Shown here in pieces: positions 37,996-49,733 of a DNA stretch of 64,000 nucleotides. Made by a program: the position numbers and the translations under genes. The stretch's first letter is position 1, and the number at the start of each line of letters is the position of its first letter. A model generated the notes under the pieces. It saw only the letters and a program-made list of their open reading frames with translations, did not search any database and was not told where the DNA came from. This DNA is from Nemophila menziesii (Eukaryota > Streptophyta > Magnoliopsida > Boraginales > Hydrophyllaceae): positions 4,650,001 to 4,714,000 of the forward strand of contig JARWIR010000050.1 of NCBI GenBank assembly GCA_029959085.1, given 5' to 3'.

Positions 37996-38565
37996 ACGAT
38001 ATACCATGATAGGGAGGACTTTTGTACGAGAGGAGACGATCCATCTCGAAGAACACTCTTAGCCCGAGGTACACGTCTAACTCAAAGACGTTAAACAAAT
38101 GTTCTCTTGGGAGACATCCCTTGTTTAAATTGCTTTTTAGTTAGTTTTATGTTTTGTAGTGATATTTTTAAGTTAGTTTATAGTTTTACTGTATTTACAA
38201 GCTAATAGGATAGAAAGGTAGTGTGTTAATTGTGCAAGAAATGAGTTTGGAGTCAAACCAAGATAAATTTGGGAAAAATCTGACTTGCTAACCGGTTGGC
38301 CGGTGTAGAACCCGTGCCACGGTTTGCAAAATCAGGTTCTTTGTCGAGAGCTTGCTTGGAAAAACCGTGGGCGCGAAATGTCGACACGGTTTTAAAATTT
38401 TCGACCAGTAAGCCGGTCAGGGCACCGGTATGCTGGCCCAGGAAAAAAATGTGCTATGGTTTTTGAAATTTGGTTCATTGCTGAGAGGTGCTATTAAAAA
38501 ACGTGTTCGCTTATGACGTTAAGTTTTGATGACGTCAGCCACTGGTAAGCCGGCGAATCGATCGG
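37996..38565 (+). other. Element X tail, non-coding, with CCGG-rich inverted motifs
   Basis: After the pol end (CAAATGTTCTCTTGGGAGAC, as in related elements) comes non-coding DNA with GC-rich inverted motifs such as CCGGTTGGCCGGTG, AACCCGTGCCACGG and CACCGGTATGCTGG. These are the counterpart of the CGGTATACCG clusters of Y and Z. The solo LTR is inserted here. Confidence 0.6.
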
Positions 38566-40074
38566 TGGTGTGGCCAAAGGTGTGATGAAAAGATGTATAA
38601 AATAAGTGCAAACAAACACCCTAAGCTAACACGGTACTGCAAGTATTACAGGACGTATGCAAGTTTTAAAGATAAGAAGATTCGTTCCTCAGGGACTGAC
38701 GAAAGTTAGAGAGAACTTATGCAAATTATCAAGTGCAGATATTAAAGATAGAAAAGATAATACGCTAGTAGGAAGAAGAGAGAGACAAATATTTATTTGG
38801 TTTTCTAATAAATAAACTAAACTAATAAATTAAAAGACAAAAAACAAATAAAAGAAAAGAAGATAGTATGAAAGTTTAGCTTGAGTAAATAGCATGTAAT
38901 CCCCACTAGTTTTGCCGTTCTAAACATGTAAGGGTAAATTATGTAGTATTTCCCTAATCGGTCCCAATATGCTATCGGTAGTTTAAAATAGGATTTACCT
39001 GTGTCAATAAGGCTTCCTAAGAAAACTTTTCCTGTAATTGGTAAATAGTCACAAGAACTAAACCATAGTGATTATCTAGCTAGGTTGGGTTGTCAAATCA
39101 GACCTAATACTAGACGTTATGTGCTAAACATGCAATTAAACACCGTTGTCAATGGTGACCTAATTACAGATGGTAATTCTATATGGGCGCGCATCCACAA
39201 GCACACATAATATAAATTCAAACACATAAACAGAGAATAAAAACTATAATTCAATTTAAAACATTAAGTTCCCAAATTAGATAGATGTCAATCAAAACTA
39301 GGGTTCATACATATATGCTAAATACTCAAACTAAAAGGAATTAATTCATACTAAGAAGAGAAGAGAAAAGAATTACAGAATAAGAGGTTGAAGGAGACAT
39401 AGTTGTTGCACAGCTCCCTCCAGACTTCTTCTCTTGTGTTGCAGCTTCCTCTTGGCCTTAGGGTCTGGCCAAGGATGATTTTAGAGTGTTAATAGGCTGT
39501 ATTTATAGGGTATAGGAAGACCTAATTCGTTTTCTTGAAGGAGAAGGAAAGTAATGGACTCCTAGTCCAACTCAAATTCGTATTGAAATAAAGATAAACA
39601 CTGCTGGACCGTTTTGAGCATATCTTCTTCGTTATTGGTCGGTTTGAGCTCCATAAGATACCAAAAGAATCGCAACAGAATTATCTTGTCCCTACAGAAG
39701 GAAATTACCAAACTCGGCCTATTTCTTAGGTAAAAACGCATATCTTTAGACGTGTATGCAGAATCCCAGATTTAGGCAGCTTTTCCTTTTCCATCTTTTT
39801 AGCCTTTGTTTCCTTATCTCCAATTTCCATGCAAATCTCTTTCCATAAGTTGTAATCTTTTACTTGGACTCTAATTAATCTCCATAATTATCTTTAAAGC
39901 TTCACACTAAATAAACAATTAAACCCAATATGCTCTAAAAATAATAATTCTACAAATCAAGACTCAAAATAGGAAAGTGCACTAAATTAAGCTAAGATCG
40001 ACCTATAAACTAATAAATAAGCCTAAAATGATGTCTCTGAAGTATATTATATTATCACAAATGAGGAGACATCA
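38566..40074 (-). mobile_element. Solo LTR (1509 bp) inserted in element X
   Basis: Begins TGGTGTGG and ends GAGACATCA (TG..CA). It is flanked by a perfect 5 bp duplication ATCGG (38561-38565 and 40075-40079). Read on the - strand it starts TGATGTCTCC like the LTRs of Y and Z, and its latter half resembles the X LTR. It is therefore a related family inserted in reverse, reduced to one LTR by LTR-LTR recombination. A TATA-like sequence (CCCTATAAATAC on the - strand) is visible near 39505. Confidence 0.9.
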
Positions 40075-40149
40075 ATCGGTATGCCGGTCTGAGGTGGTTT
40101 GTGAAGAGTTTGGTACCTAATCAACTTCTTACCTTACCAAAATCAACAA

Positions 40150-41236
40150 TTTATTACATTTTCTATATTTTAGGGTTACAAGTTGTGCTAGAAGTCCAAT
40201 ACTTTTCTTCCACTCAAAGAAAACGTTTTAGGGTTTCCTATACCCTTTAAATACACTCTTACACTCTTTAATCAGTAGAAACATCTCATTGGCCAACCCT
40301 TAAGCCAAGAGGAAGCTTACAACAAGAGAAGAGAAGTCTGGAAGAGCTGAACACCAAATCATGCCTTCACAAGCCTTAAATTTTGTAATTTTGTAATTTT
40401 CTTTCTCTTGTATGAACTAATTTACTTTAGGTTGAGATTTAGCATATGGGTATGAACCCTAAACCTTTTTTACATCCTTTTTAATATGGGATACCATTGT
40501 ATTTAAAATTGAATTTATGTTTTGTTCTCTGATTTATGTGCTTTGATTTATTGTATGTTTTCCTTGTGGTGTACAACGTATAGGATTACCTTAATAGTAG
40601 TTAAATAGTCACCCGGAAGAGGTGTCTAATTATTGAAACACCACATAAATGTCTAGTGTGCGGTAGTGATCTTGACGGGCTTGCCTAACTAGATAACAAT
40701 TAAGGTATGATTTAACCATCGATAATCATTAGAAGGCCAGTCTCATTTAGGAACCTAATGGCGTAGGAGAACCCTATTTAAGTCCCCTCGTGATTGTGAA
40801 GTCGCCACACTAGTCCACCCTGACAGGGGTAGGAAGGAATTTAGAATCTTGGTTATTGCAATTCCACATAATTCGTCCTTACATGATTAGAATAAACAAG
40901 GCTAGTGGGGATTACTTGCTATATCTCGAGCTAAACTCTCATACTCTTCGTTTCTCATATTTAATTTTCTAGTCTTTACTTTATAAGTTTAATATTTCAT
41001 ATTCTAAAAACTAAACAAAAATCTATTTAGTATTTTTTTTGCTTATTATTTATTCTAACTTTTAAATTTGCACTTGATATTTGCATAAGTTCTCTCTAAT
41101 TTTTGTAGTCTCTAAGGAACGAATTCTCTTATTATTAAAACTTGCATACGTCCTGTAATACTTGCAGTACCGTGCTAGCCTAGGGTGTTTATTTTGCACT
41201 TACTTTATCTACTATTTTATCATGCCCTAGTTGACA
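40150..41236 (+). repeat. Element X right LTR (5' end unclear)
   Basis: 40365-41236 matches the left LTR. 40160-40365 matches the solo LTR family in reverse (CCTATACCC..AAATACA, CCAAGAGGAAGCT), so the LTR begins further left than the left copy shows. It ends ACTAGTTGACA-like (CCCTAGTTGACA), directly followed by unit 3. Confidence 0.75.
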
Positions 41237-44200
41237 TCATGACCGAAGGCGTTGTGACAAACGTATGGAAAGGGTGTTATGCTCAAGGTTTAAATTTTTG
41301 AGATGTGTAAAAGATAGGTTTCTCACTCACCTAGAGGAAATTTGCAGAAATTGTTTATCACACCAACTATGACCTCGTCTTTAATGAAGATAAAATATTT
41401 TAAATTATTTAGTTGTTAATGTAAACGGTATCACTTGGTTTATAATAAGTACAATCGATTGGCACAATTATCACATATAATATATTAATACATCTAGTTT
41501 TTACAAGACAAATAAATGCAACAAGGAAAAAAGATATATGAGATGTTCTAAAGATAAACAAAAGTTGAGAAAAACATGTTGAATTTCTATATTACTTCAC
41601 TCTCTCTAGAGTAGTTATGGTACAACGTTTTTTGGGGGGATAGAAAAAAAAAGGAGTACCATAACTATGCCAAAAACTATACACACCATAACTATTCCAA
41701 AAAATATACAAACTTGTACCATTTACAATTCAACACTATCCACTAACTTAATGATACCTTCTACTCTTTCATCTTCCCCCTTAATTTCCTCCATCTCTGA
41801 TTCAATTTATTCTTCGTATTCTTGGCTTTTAAAAGTTATGCTTCAAAACTCCTCAACTCCTCTTCCTTAAGTGCATATTCAACCTTCTTTTGTCTTTTTT
41901 TTTTATGTTTACTTGTAATGCGGATTAACTTATCATACACTAACATATAAACCACAATTTGATTCCTAAATACTCAAAAGCTTTGTTAGTATTATACCAT
42001 GCTTTTAAATTATTCATTGTGCTGAGCTCTTCAAACCCAATCACATAAGAAATGTTGACCGTTTCCAATACAATCCCATAAACTAGGTTAACGTTGAGGC
42101 TTCCCCAAAGATGCTCATGAATAAATGAATCCTGACAATGGAATAACTTTTAGTGTTTGAATCAAATATGCGAAGGTATTTTCGAGTCTATTATTCACTC
42201 ATGGTAATTATGATTTTAGAGCTCTTGAAACTATTTACTTGGTTAAATTCAATAACTGGTTATGAAATTCTTATGCCTTCCTTGACATCAGAGCAAATAT
42301 CATCATCAGTTGGTTTGAAATATTCGATAATATTTTGTTTCTTTTTCATCACAAATCTCCATGTTGGGTTTTAATTTTTACTAGTAAATAAACATAAAGA
42401 AAAAACTATGGGCAATATACGATAATTTGTTTTATTCAAGAAAAAATTAACATACATGTTGGTTTAACTTTGAAAACATAATTTAGAGGACAAATAGCAC
42501 CATCTGTTTTCGAATAATATTCTCCCACAATGTATACATAAAATGATAAAAAGTGAATGAACAAATCCAAACGGTGTTAAAATTGTAAGTAAATTTCTTG
42601 ATCCAAGAAATAAAATGACTCATGTCACAAAATCGTAGAATATTATTAAGTTCAAACACACGATCGATCAATTGAATGATTACAACATCTCTATCATTGA
42701 AGTTGAGGTCAGTGGAAAAAACTCTCCATCTACCATTAAGTCCGGTATTTTGGGCCAAGTATATTGCATTATATATACAGGAAAACTCTCATAAATCGTA
42801 AAGGAAATCATACACTAAAATTCCACTATTGAGTTACGAGATACTTCTCATAACCTAGTTTGCATTTTGCAGCCTTGAAAGAATTTTCATATTATAAAAC
42901 AATATTTGGTACAATTCGGATTAAGTTATAAGAAAAAGTTAATGTTTTGCTGTATTCTCCACTATAAATAAAGGTATATTTAGAAAGATTCAAAATATGC
43001 TACCTTTTACGGACAAGAAAAATACCGTTGTGGTGGAAGGAAATAAAAATACCATTGATATGATTTATATCTGCTATTCGTTTGGGTTAGTCTCTGGTTC
43101 TATCATATTCGTTTTAGCTCTTCTAATGTTTAAAAAATTGTCTCAACAAATTTTCAAAACCTATATTATCATAAAAACTATTTAAATTAGTAATAATATA
43201 TATTAATTTCCCGTTCACCCCTCTAGAACTTGTATAAACAAATAAATCTGCTTTATCATATAGTAGTCATATACCTCCGGGAAAAGTTTGGGGTAGGCCT
43301 CAACTATCCCCAAGCCCAAAGCATCATGAAAAGGAAAATACATTAACAAAAAACCAAAAAGATAGAATATCTCTCCTGCCTAAATATTAATTTCCTACCC
43401 TAACTATTATCACTTCCCGAAATTGATATTGATTTTATTTTAGAAGAGTTTGTTTTGTCTATTAATAACTAACTTAATACACAAAGTGGCCAACAGATAA
43501 TATTATATCCAAGTCAAATCCTAATTTGAGCCGAAACCAACTAATACTACCTATCCAAAATAAAATTCAAAAATCCATTCCGGTGCCGTCCATTTTCTTT
43601 TATTTTTTTTTTCTAATTTCTAATATCAAACCAGTCTAGAAAAACATCATGATTATTAACACAATCCAGATTGCTCTATTATTATTTTATTTAATTTAGG
43701 TCCAAATTTAAAAAATTTAGATTCATAAGAAGCTATTGTGATCCGTCTAGACTCAGGCACATCATAAAATCTTCAAACCATATACAAATATATACACATA
43801 TTAGTTTTGAACTTAACTTTTTAATGTCCATAAAATTTATAAGTTTGAAAAAAAACTATTTTTTCCCTCAATGTTTCCTGTGTGTTTGACATTAGTTACA
43901 TATTTCTTATCAAAATTGTGTTATCTTGTAGTTCCTTTATAACTTTCTACTTTTTTCTCAAAAAACACGTTAATCCAAATTATCTTCTGCTTTATACAAA
44001 ACTAAACTACTGTGACTAATTTCTATTAATACAATTTTCATAGAGTTTCTAGGATGTAGGGAAAATGTAAAAACATGTACATTCGAATTAAAAAAGGCTC
44101 GTTTATTTTAAATGATTGTGTGGATAGAATATGTAGTATGAAGATGGAGTGGGATATTGATGAAGTTAAACAAGTTAAAAGAAGCTAAATGATATATTAG

Positions 44201-44507
44201 TTAATATTTAGTATTTATTAGTTACAAATATTTAGTTCTTAAGTGATACATGTACTATCAATAATATGATAGACACCTTAAATAAATAATACAAGCAATA
44301 ATGAAATGTATGTATCAGAAAAAAGGTTAAAGTTGTCCGAAGTCAAAGGAAAAGGGTTAAAATTTTACTTCGCAAAATTAAAAATCAAATCTATCAAAGT
44401 GATTATGATAAAAGATCAAATAAGTTATTTAAGGCATACTTCTGAAAATACATGTCTAAATTTGTCATTATCTATCGATAGATACTAGTCGTCAAACTTG
44501 ATAGTAA
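41237..44507 (+). repeat. Tandem large repeat, unit 3 (second half only)
   Basis: Starts in mid-unit (GACCGAAGGCGTTGTGACAA, equivalent to about 17745 in unit 2) and runs to the unit end. The first half, including the zinc-finger relic, is absent; X and 21166-23807 lie in its place. Confidence 0.75.
41760..42758 (-). pseudogene. Unidentified gene relic, - strand, unit 3
   Basis: Same unknown gene as in units 1 and 2. The N-terminal exon is longest here: from ATG at 42758 the frame stays open for 91 codons. It starts MAQNTGLNGRWRVFSTDLNF, then NDRDVVIIQLIDRVFELNNI, then CDMSHFISWIKKFTYNF. The downstream exon corresponds to about 42370-41900 (MEICDEKE.., ending in KKVEYALKEEELRSFEA). Stops in the second part, such as RIS*PVIEF, are shared with unit 1. 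The family could not be named. Confidence 0.5.
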
Positions 44508-44532
44508 AAAAAGATTGCTTAACCAAGTGACA

Positions 44533-44533
<1 letters not shown>
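42759..44533. other. Non-coding end of unit 3
   Basis: Collinear with the ends of units 1 and 2. A short frame at 42997-43185 with a hydrophobic run is not kept in unit 1 and is not called. No gene seen. Confidence 0.45.
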
Positions 44534-44594
<61 letters not shown>

Positions 44595-45298
44595 ACTCTT
44601 GTTAGTACATAGTTGTCTTCAATCACCAAGAGTATTTTAAGTAATTATCTACTTATTTCGCTTAAGAGATTGATATACTAATGGTATTATTAACCCTTTT
44701 ATAGTTTGAGCATATACGGTAAACAATAATCTTAAACTTTTGTTTAATTTCTTTGTTACATGTTCTAGCGAAGCTTAAGACGAAGAAGACGTTCATCAAA
44801 AAGCCAACTTGTAAAGCAAGTAGATCAAAGAAGGTTAGAATATTATACCTTCTATATATGCTTCAATCACTAAGAGTTTCTTAATTTGTGTTGACCAATC
44901 AATTTTATTACAAATGTTCTAAAGAACAACCATATGGAATTACTTAGACAGGTTTGCCTAATTTTGGACAGTCTTCTAAATTTTAGGTTTGGTAGGGTGG
45001 GCCTAAGGTTTGGGTTGTAGATTAGGGACACGATTCTTTTTTTGAGGCACACATTTCAAAATATGTATTTTTAGATAAATTTATATCTAAATTGTACAAT
45101 TTAATTTTAAAGGTTAGAGAATTACAGTATGATGTTGGTACTATGTTATGTAATTATGTTGTTAATGTTAAAATATTTCTATTGTTGAGTTTAAGGTTAA
45201 GATTTTCATCACATATCTATAAATTAATCTTTAATATTGATTCAAATAATAGAGATATGGTATAAGATCGTATATGTAGTTATTATAAATAGTCGATA
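44508..45298 (+). repeat. Tandem large repeat, unit 4, first segment
   Basis: Unit start follows unit 3 directly and runs to ATAAATAGTCGATA at 45298, where the Helitron block begins. The unit resumes at 53113 (TGTTTATAGTATAGG..). Unit 1 is continuous across the equivalent point (about 845). Confidence 0.75.
44534..44593. repeat. (TA)n(GT)n microsatellite at unit junction
   Basis: A run of about 23 TA followed by about 6 GT. Shorter TA runs sit at the same position in the other units (about 40, 14050, 21138). Confidence 0.9.
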
Positions 45299-45698
45299 TC
45301 TATATAATAAAGTAGAATGAAACCTAACTCTCCCTATTTATCCTCAAACTTCCCCATTCATCTCATAATCCCCCATTTGTCTCATAATTCCCCCATTCAT
45401 CTCATAATTTCCTCATTATTCTCCTTTATTTTCATCTATATTACATAATAGAACATACCTGAATTTCCCTATTTTTCCTCTTCCCCCATTAAAATCATAA
45501 TTACCCCATTTAGCTGCTTCAATTTCTCAAAAACTCATTTTTACTAATTATTAATTTTTTAGAATTATTAGATTCATCCGCTTTCACTTCTCTCCACCTC
45601 AACAAATCTATTCCATTCACCCTCACCCTTACCATCTCCGCACCTTAACCACCTCCACTGTCTCTCCCTCAATTACCTTTGCACCACCTAATCACCTC

Positions 45699-46072
45699 GA
45701 CTGCAAATATTGGGTATTCGAAGATGAAATAGGATTAAATCCAATACATATTGATAACACAGGTACTGTTGCACGTCAAGTGTTGGATCAAATCATTAAT
45801 CACGGGACTACTGACTTCATCTTTCTTCATGTGATGGCTTTTCGGTGGTGTAATTCTTTTCTTAATCGGAGATTCAATTGGTCAGAAAAGAATGTTGTGT
45901 ATCATGTTTTTCATGTCTGTTTCTTCGATATTCACTGCTTTTTTCAAACAACGTCCGGGTTTACTCGGGTCTAAGATTTATTACTGGGTAGTGGGTATGG
46001 TCGTGCAGCTATAGGAACAAGTACATTAGTGTTGGCTACTGAGTTTTTTGGTAAAAAAATGGCCATTATGTA
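45699..46072 (+). pseudogene. Captured fragment of an organic cation/carnitine transporter-like (MFS) gene
   Basis: Three frames together cover a piece of a plant OCT-type sugar-transporter-fold protein. DCKYWVFEDEIGLNPIHIDN and TGTVARQVLDQI are in the first frame. FGGVILFLIGDSIGQKRMLC, then IMFFMSVSSIFTAF are in the second, corresponding to the membrane segment plus 'GDS.G.KR' loop of the superfamily. GYGRAAIGTSTLVLATEFFG and KK are in the third, close to the 'G.GRA.IGT..LVL.TE..GK' motif of OCT proteins. Two frameshifts and the absence of the rest of the gene make it a dead Helitron passenger. The OCT assignment rests on remembered motifs. Confidence 0.6.
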
Positions 46073-46722
46073 AGGAACAAACTGAAGGTCGTTCTTTTCC
46101 CATTCCTTCACAGGGTAAGCTTAGTTTTTCTTTTTTCTTTCCTTTCCTTCAAGTATTTTTATTTAAAAAACATTCTTTACAGAGGAATTTATTTACGAGT
46201 GTTGAACACATAAAACATTAATGTATATCTGTTTTATGTGTTTCATTATATTGAACATTGTGATACAATAATTAAAATGGAAAAGAAACATTTAGCACCA
46301 TCGAATTTAACTCTTCGAAAGGGAGAAACAACATAATTCACAAGGCGTTAGGACAAGGTTAACTAACCTTCAATGGAGTGTTCTTTTTCTCGGTGATGGT
46401 TCAGAAGATGGAAAAGGATTTAGTGTGTTATTTTCTTGAAGATGGGTTTACAAGATATTTTTTTTATCTTCTTTCCTCGGTTTAAACCTTTGCTTTTAAG
46501 ACTAATTTTAGATTTAATCACAGAAAAATGATTTATTGTGTTATTTCCTTGAAATAAGTGTAGGAACCAAGTGTCATGGCCAAGTTTCATGTTGGGGTGC
46601 TTTAAATTTGCATTACATTTCGTAGAGAAATGGTCATGTATAACAGCTCATCAGTGAGCTAAAAGGTAATGATGAGTAAAATATAGTTAGCAACCTTGAT
46701 TCTGCAATTAGTTGATGAATAC
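46073..46722. other. Helitron 1 interior without assigned gene
   Basis: AT-rich sequence between the two captured fragments, perhaps captured intron. The stretch near 46340-46440 has a possible - strand exon (ends in a GTTAGT donor), but I cannot identify it. Confidence 0.35.
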
Positions 46723-46798
46723 TTCCTCGACGGCCTTTTCTTTAAGGCGCTCAGAGTACTTCAATGCTTTGACTTCTGTATGTGCTTCTCCCATGGAG
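46723..46798 (-). pseudogene. Captured exon of a MAP70-type microtubule-associated protein gene
   Basis: A 76 bp exon with a TGCAG acceptor and a GTATTC donor on the - strand. It reads GEAHTEVKALKYSERLKEKA then VEE, nearly the coiled-coil segment of plant MAP70 proteins (microtubule-binding, plant specific). It lies inside Helitron 1 with orientation opposite to the transporter fragment. Only this exon is convincing. Possible further exon-like pieces at 46320-46440 and 46914-47030 could not be assigned. Confidence 0.55.
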
Positions 46799-47344
46799 CT
46801 GCAGTTACAAGAGATCACATGCATGACTGGATTATGCTACTGTCTGAGCTTTTAAAGGTTTAATTTATCTCTTTTTCTTTCTTGATTTCTTTACTTATAT
46901 ATTATATTTATTTTTGTTCAGAATCATCAAAAAAAAAAGGAGGATTTATTGTATCATTTCACAGCTTGAGATACTTGATAATTATAAAGCGAATATCAGA
47001 CTGAGCTTCTTACGGATACGGCTAAGGTTAGTAAATATCTCATTCCTTAGTGTTTATATATTTGTGTGTGCAAAATTGGGGACGAGGTGTCAATTTTTTA
47101 TGCATTAAAGTGAAATTAAAAGTAAAAGCAATTTGAAGTTGTTAGTGCAACTAGATCTTCTTAGAGATAGTTTTGCATTTAGTTAGCTTCATTTCTTATC
47201 TAAATTCATCTAATTAATTCAATAAGTACAAGAATGAGCTACGGAATTTTAAATTATCGACTATGAATGTGTTCTTTCAAGAAAAAAATTCTCCATGTTG
47301 CATTTAGTTGTTGATTCATGTTAGGTCATCCCGTGTTTTGAACG
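46799..47344. other. Helitron 1 interior, possible exon at 46921-47028
   Basis: TTGTTCAG/AATCATC and GGCTAAG/GTTAGT would bound an exon-like piece on the + strand. The encoded peptide is not recognised in any frame and the call stays open. Confidence 0.3.
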
Positions 47345-47590
47345 ATCATAATAGAGGAACTTATGGTGTAATTTTTGCATATACGGACCAATAGTGAGCT
47401 TTTTTCATAATATAGGGACCAATAATGTAATTTTTTGCATATCATAATATAGGGAGTGTAATTTTTGCATAATATATGGTCTTACAATGTAATTTTTATA
47501 TTTTAAAGGGACCTGTAGTGTAATTTTTGCATAATATAGGGACCTACATTAAAGTTTTTTCATAATATAGGAACCCACAGTGCATTACTA
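47345..47590. repeat. Tandem array of a motif of about 35 bp (ATAATATAGGGACC..GTGTAATTTTTGC)
   Basis: Six to seven imperfect copies of a unit containing GTGTAATTTTTGCATAATAT and AGGGACC. The reverse complement of the same motif (TTGCACTATAGGTCCCTA) is found in the introns of the OTU relic at the right edge of the window. Confidence 0.75.
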
Positions 47591-49553
47591 GATGAAATCA
47601 AAAGTTATTTCCCCGTACTATAGTTTAATTAAATTGGTTGACATAATCAAGAATGGTTGAAATAAAATTAAGTGATTTGGAATTCCGGGGGAGATTCAGC
47701 TACCATGGAACTATTTCCAGTTCTAAGCAACTCTGGTTAGGTTATTTAGGCCCCAAGTCATCTGAAACACTCAAGGCAAAACTTGGAAAAATTTGGAGCA
47801 GCTAACCCTTGAGATATTTGTCAGGTAATCCATTTCTCTCTCACCTTTGTTTTACTTTCACCATAAGAATTGAGCCAATCATGTGTGCATTGAATTGTTA
47901 AAAACATAGGCGGTGGAGCTGATCATCTCTTCCCAACTTTTGAGTTTTGATTGCTTCTTTAGTGACTTGGAGGTGGATTAGGGTAGGGTTCCAAGGAAAA
48001 TGCTCAAATGCATCAGTGACTGTGATAAGGCAATTTTTCCTTTTATTGAAACTTTATTGGAATTCAATTTATTTCATATAAGTTGCAGTCTGACAAAGTA
48101 AAAAGAGATATGTCAGTCTCCAACGGAAAGCTTTAAGTGTAAGTTTTTATTCAGACATTAATTTATCATCTTTTAGGATTTCTACTACTAGATGATGATG
48201 TAAGAGTCCTTTGGAATTATGGATTTGATGTCATTAGTGTAAATTTTTTGCATCTTTCTCTAACTCTTTTCTTTTACATTTTAGTTCTCCCGAGAGTCTT
48301 AGAAAAAAATTATGTTGTTGGCTGATCATTATGTACTGAAAAATAATGGTATTTTTTAGATTGGTTGTTAAATATATTGGTTGCATTTCTTCTCAATTTC
48401 TTTAAATGGGAGAGTGACATTTGTCTTCCACATGACATGACAACGATTTATTAAAAAATCATTGCGCACAAATATCCCCCAAAAGGAGTTGTTACATCCC
48501 GACCGTCCGGATGAGCGCATATATGAACCTGAGGGCACATGTGGTGTGCTTAATAAAGGAGACGATTGTTTTATTGGATATCAATAACCTTCATACTTCT
48601 CTATAACCTTTTCATATCTTGTAGCTTGCAACACTTAATATGGGGTCCATTGAGGTGATCGTTATCCAAGCTCCCACATCACAATCTACATGAGACGTCT
48701 TTAAGTTTTGTGTCAAAAAGGAGATAGAATTTGGATGGGTCAAACATTGGGCACCTTGCATTTACTCAGTATTTTTTTGGGTCGGGTGAATTGAGCTATA
48801 GTTGAACCTTGAAACTGTAAACTTTCCATTTACTCTTATATTGACACTTTGCTTCTTAACATTATCGATTTTCTCAAGGAAAGGGGGGAGGGGGGCCATG
48901 CCAATTACTCTGAATTTAATTTGGAGGAAATGTGAGTAAAAAGAACATTACCACCACCACCCCCTTGCTAAAAAGATTACTCTTGGACAGTCCTGCGATT
49001 TAAAATCCTTGATACACCCCGACACATACATAACTTGGTATGCATCTTTACACATATTCATAATTCCCAAAGCATTACAACTAAATCAAAAGGTGCATCA
49101 ACTTAGCAGATTGCTTTCTGCTAGAAAATATAATCATTTACACATCGAATTTAAAGTCCAAATATATAAGCAATTTAGTAATTCGGGAAAGCGGTTTTAT
49201 TAAAATGAACATAAAGTGTGTTCCATATTTATAGTCCAATTGGGTAATAAATTTTAAAACACAAAGTAACATATGATTGGATTTGAGATTAAAAAAAAAG
49301 AGTAATTAAAAGAAACAAATTTTTAATCTTTAATTATGGGGCATTTGGTCTTAGTTTTCTTTAAGTGATATGCTCAAAACTTAAAAAAATTTATTTTTGG
49401 AAAATAAACAAATTTGGAAGTAGAAATACAATTAACAAAATACCCAACCTATCCCTGCTATATAAATGAATACTTTGAATACCACCGTCAGCGGTAAAAC
49501 CTCCTCCAAGACTAGCAAAATCTGAATGTATTTGCTCACAATATATATTCTTT
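47591..49553. other. Helitron 1 interior, non-coding
   Basis: About 2 kb with no convincing gene. 47670-47825 reads open for a stretch (RFSYHGTISSSKQLWLGYLG) and ends before a GTAATCC donor-like site, so it may be another captured exon, unidentified. The rest is AT-rich with short C- or G-runs near 48880 and 48950. Confidence 0.35.
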
Positions 49554-49733
49554 GAATAATGCTGGATATCACCTAAATCACATCACCCTTTTATCGCCTC
49601 CTACATGGATTTCAAATGGACCAATTATATAATTTCTCTTTGCTGATTTATCATTTTCTCTCTCTATTATGATTGGTTCACATAGGAGGCGATGAAAGGG
49701 TAATGTAATTTGGGGTGTTATCCACCATTACTC
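49554..49733. mobile_element. MITE, second copy (180 bp)
   Basis: Same family and same length as 22326-22505 (ends ..AATAATGCTGGATATCACC and GGGGTGTTATCCACCATTACTC). The arms have diverged more than in the first copy. It is inside Helitron 1, close to its 3' end, so it was probably carried along or inserted after capture. Confidence 0.85.

Larger units (their letters stand above)
23808..41236 (+). mobile_element. Element X: decayed Athila-like Ty3/gypsy retrotransposon with nested insertions
   Basis: LTR retrotransposon on the + strand. Order: left LTR remnant (23808-24672), primer site (24682-24699), then interruption by element Y, then gag, protease, RT, RNase H and integrase (32627-37995), a non-coding tail, a nested solo LTR (38566-40074), and the right LTR (about 40150-41236, ending GTTGACA like the left). 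The internal gene order and the sequence of RT and RNase H are those of the Athila lineage. Many stops and frameshifts show it is old. Both LTRs lack the expected 5' end, so the element edges are damaged. Host unit sequence resumes at 41237-41240. Confidence 0.85.

Noticed and set aside
42997..43185. Short open frame with a membrane-like hydrophobic run
   Set aside because: The same place in unit 1 (about 11690-11870) has stops and no conserved frame; probably chance in AT-rich DNA.
45320..45420. CRISPR-like or satellite repeat of CCCCATTCATCTCATAAT
   Set aside because: Only four short imperfect copies, CT-rich simple sequence next to the Helitron 5' end; no spacer structure.
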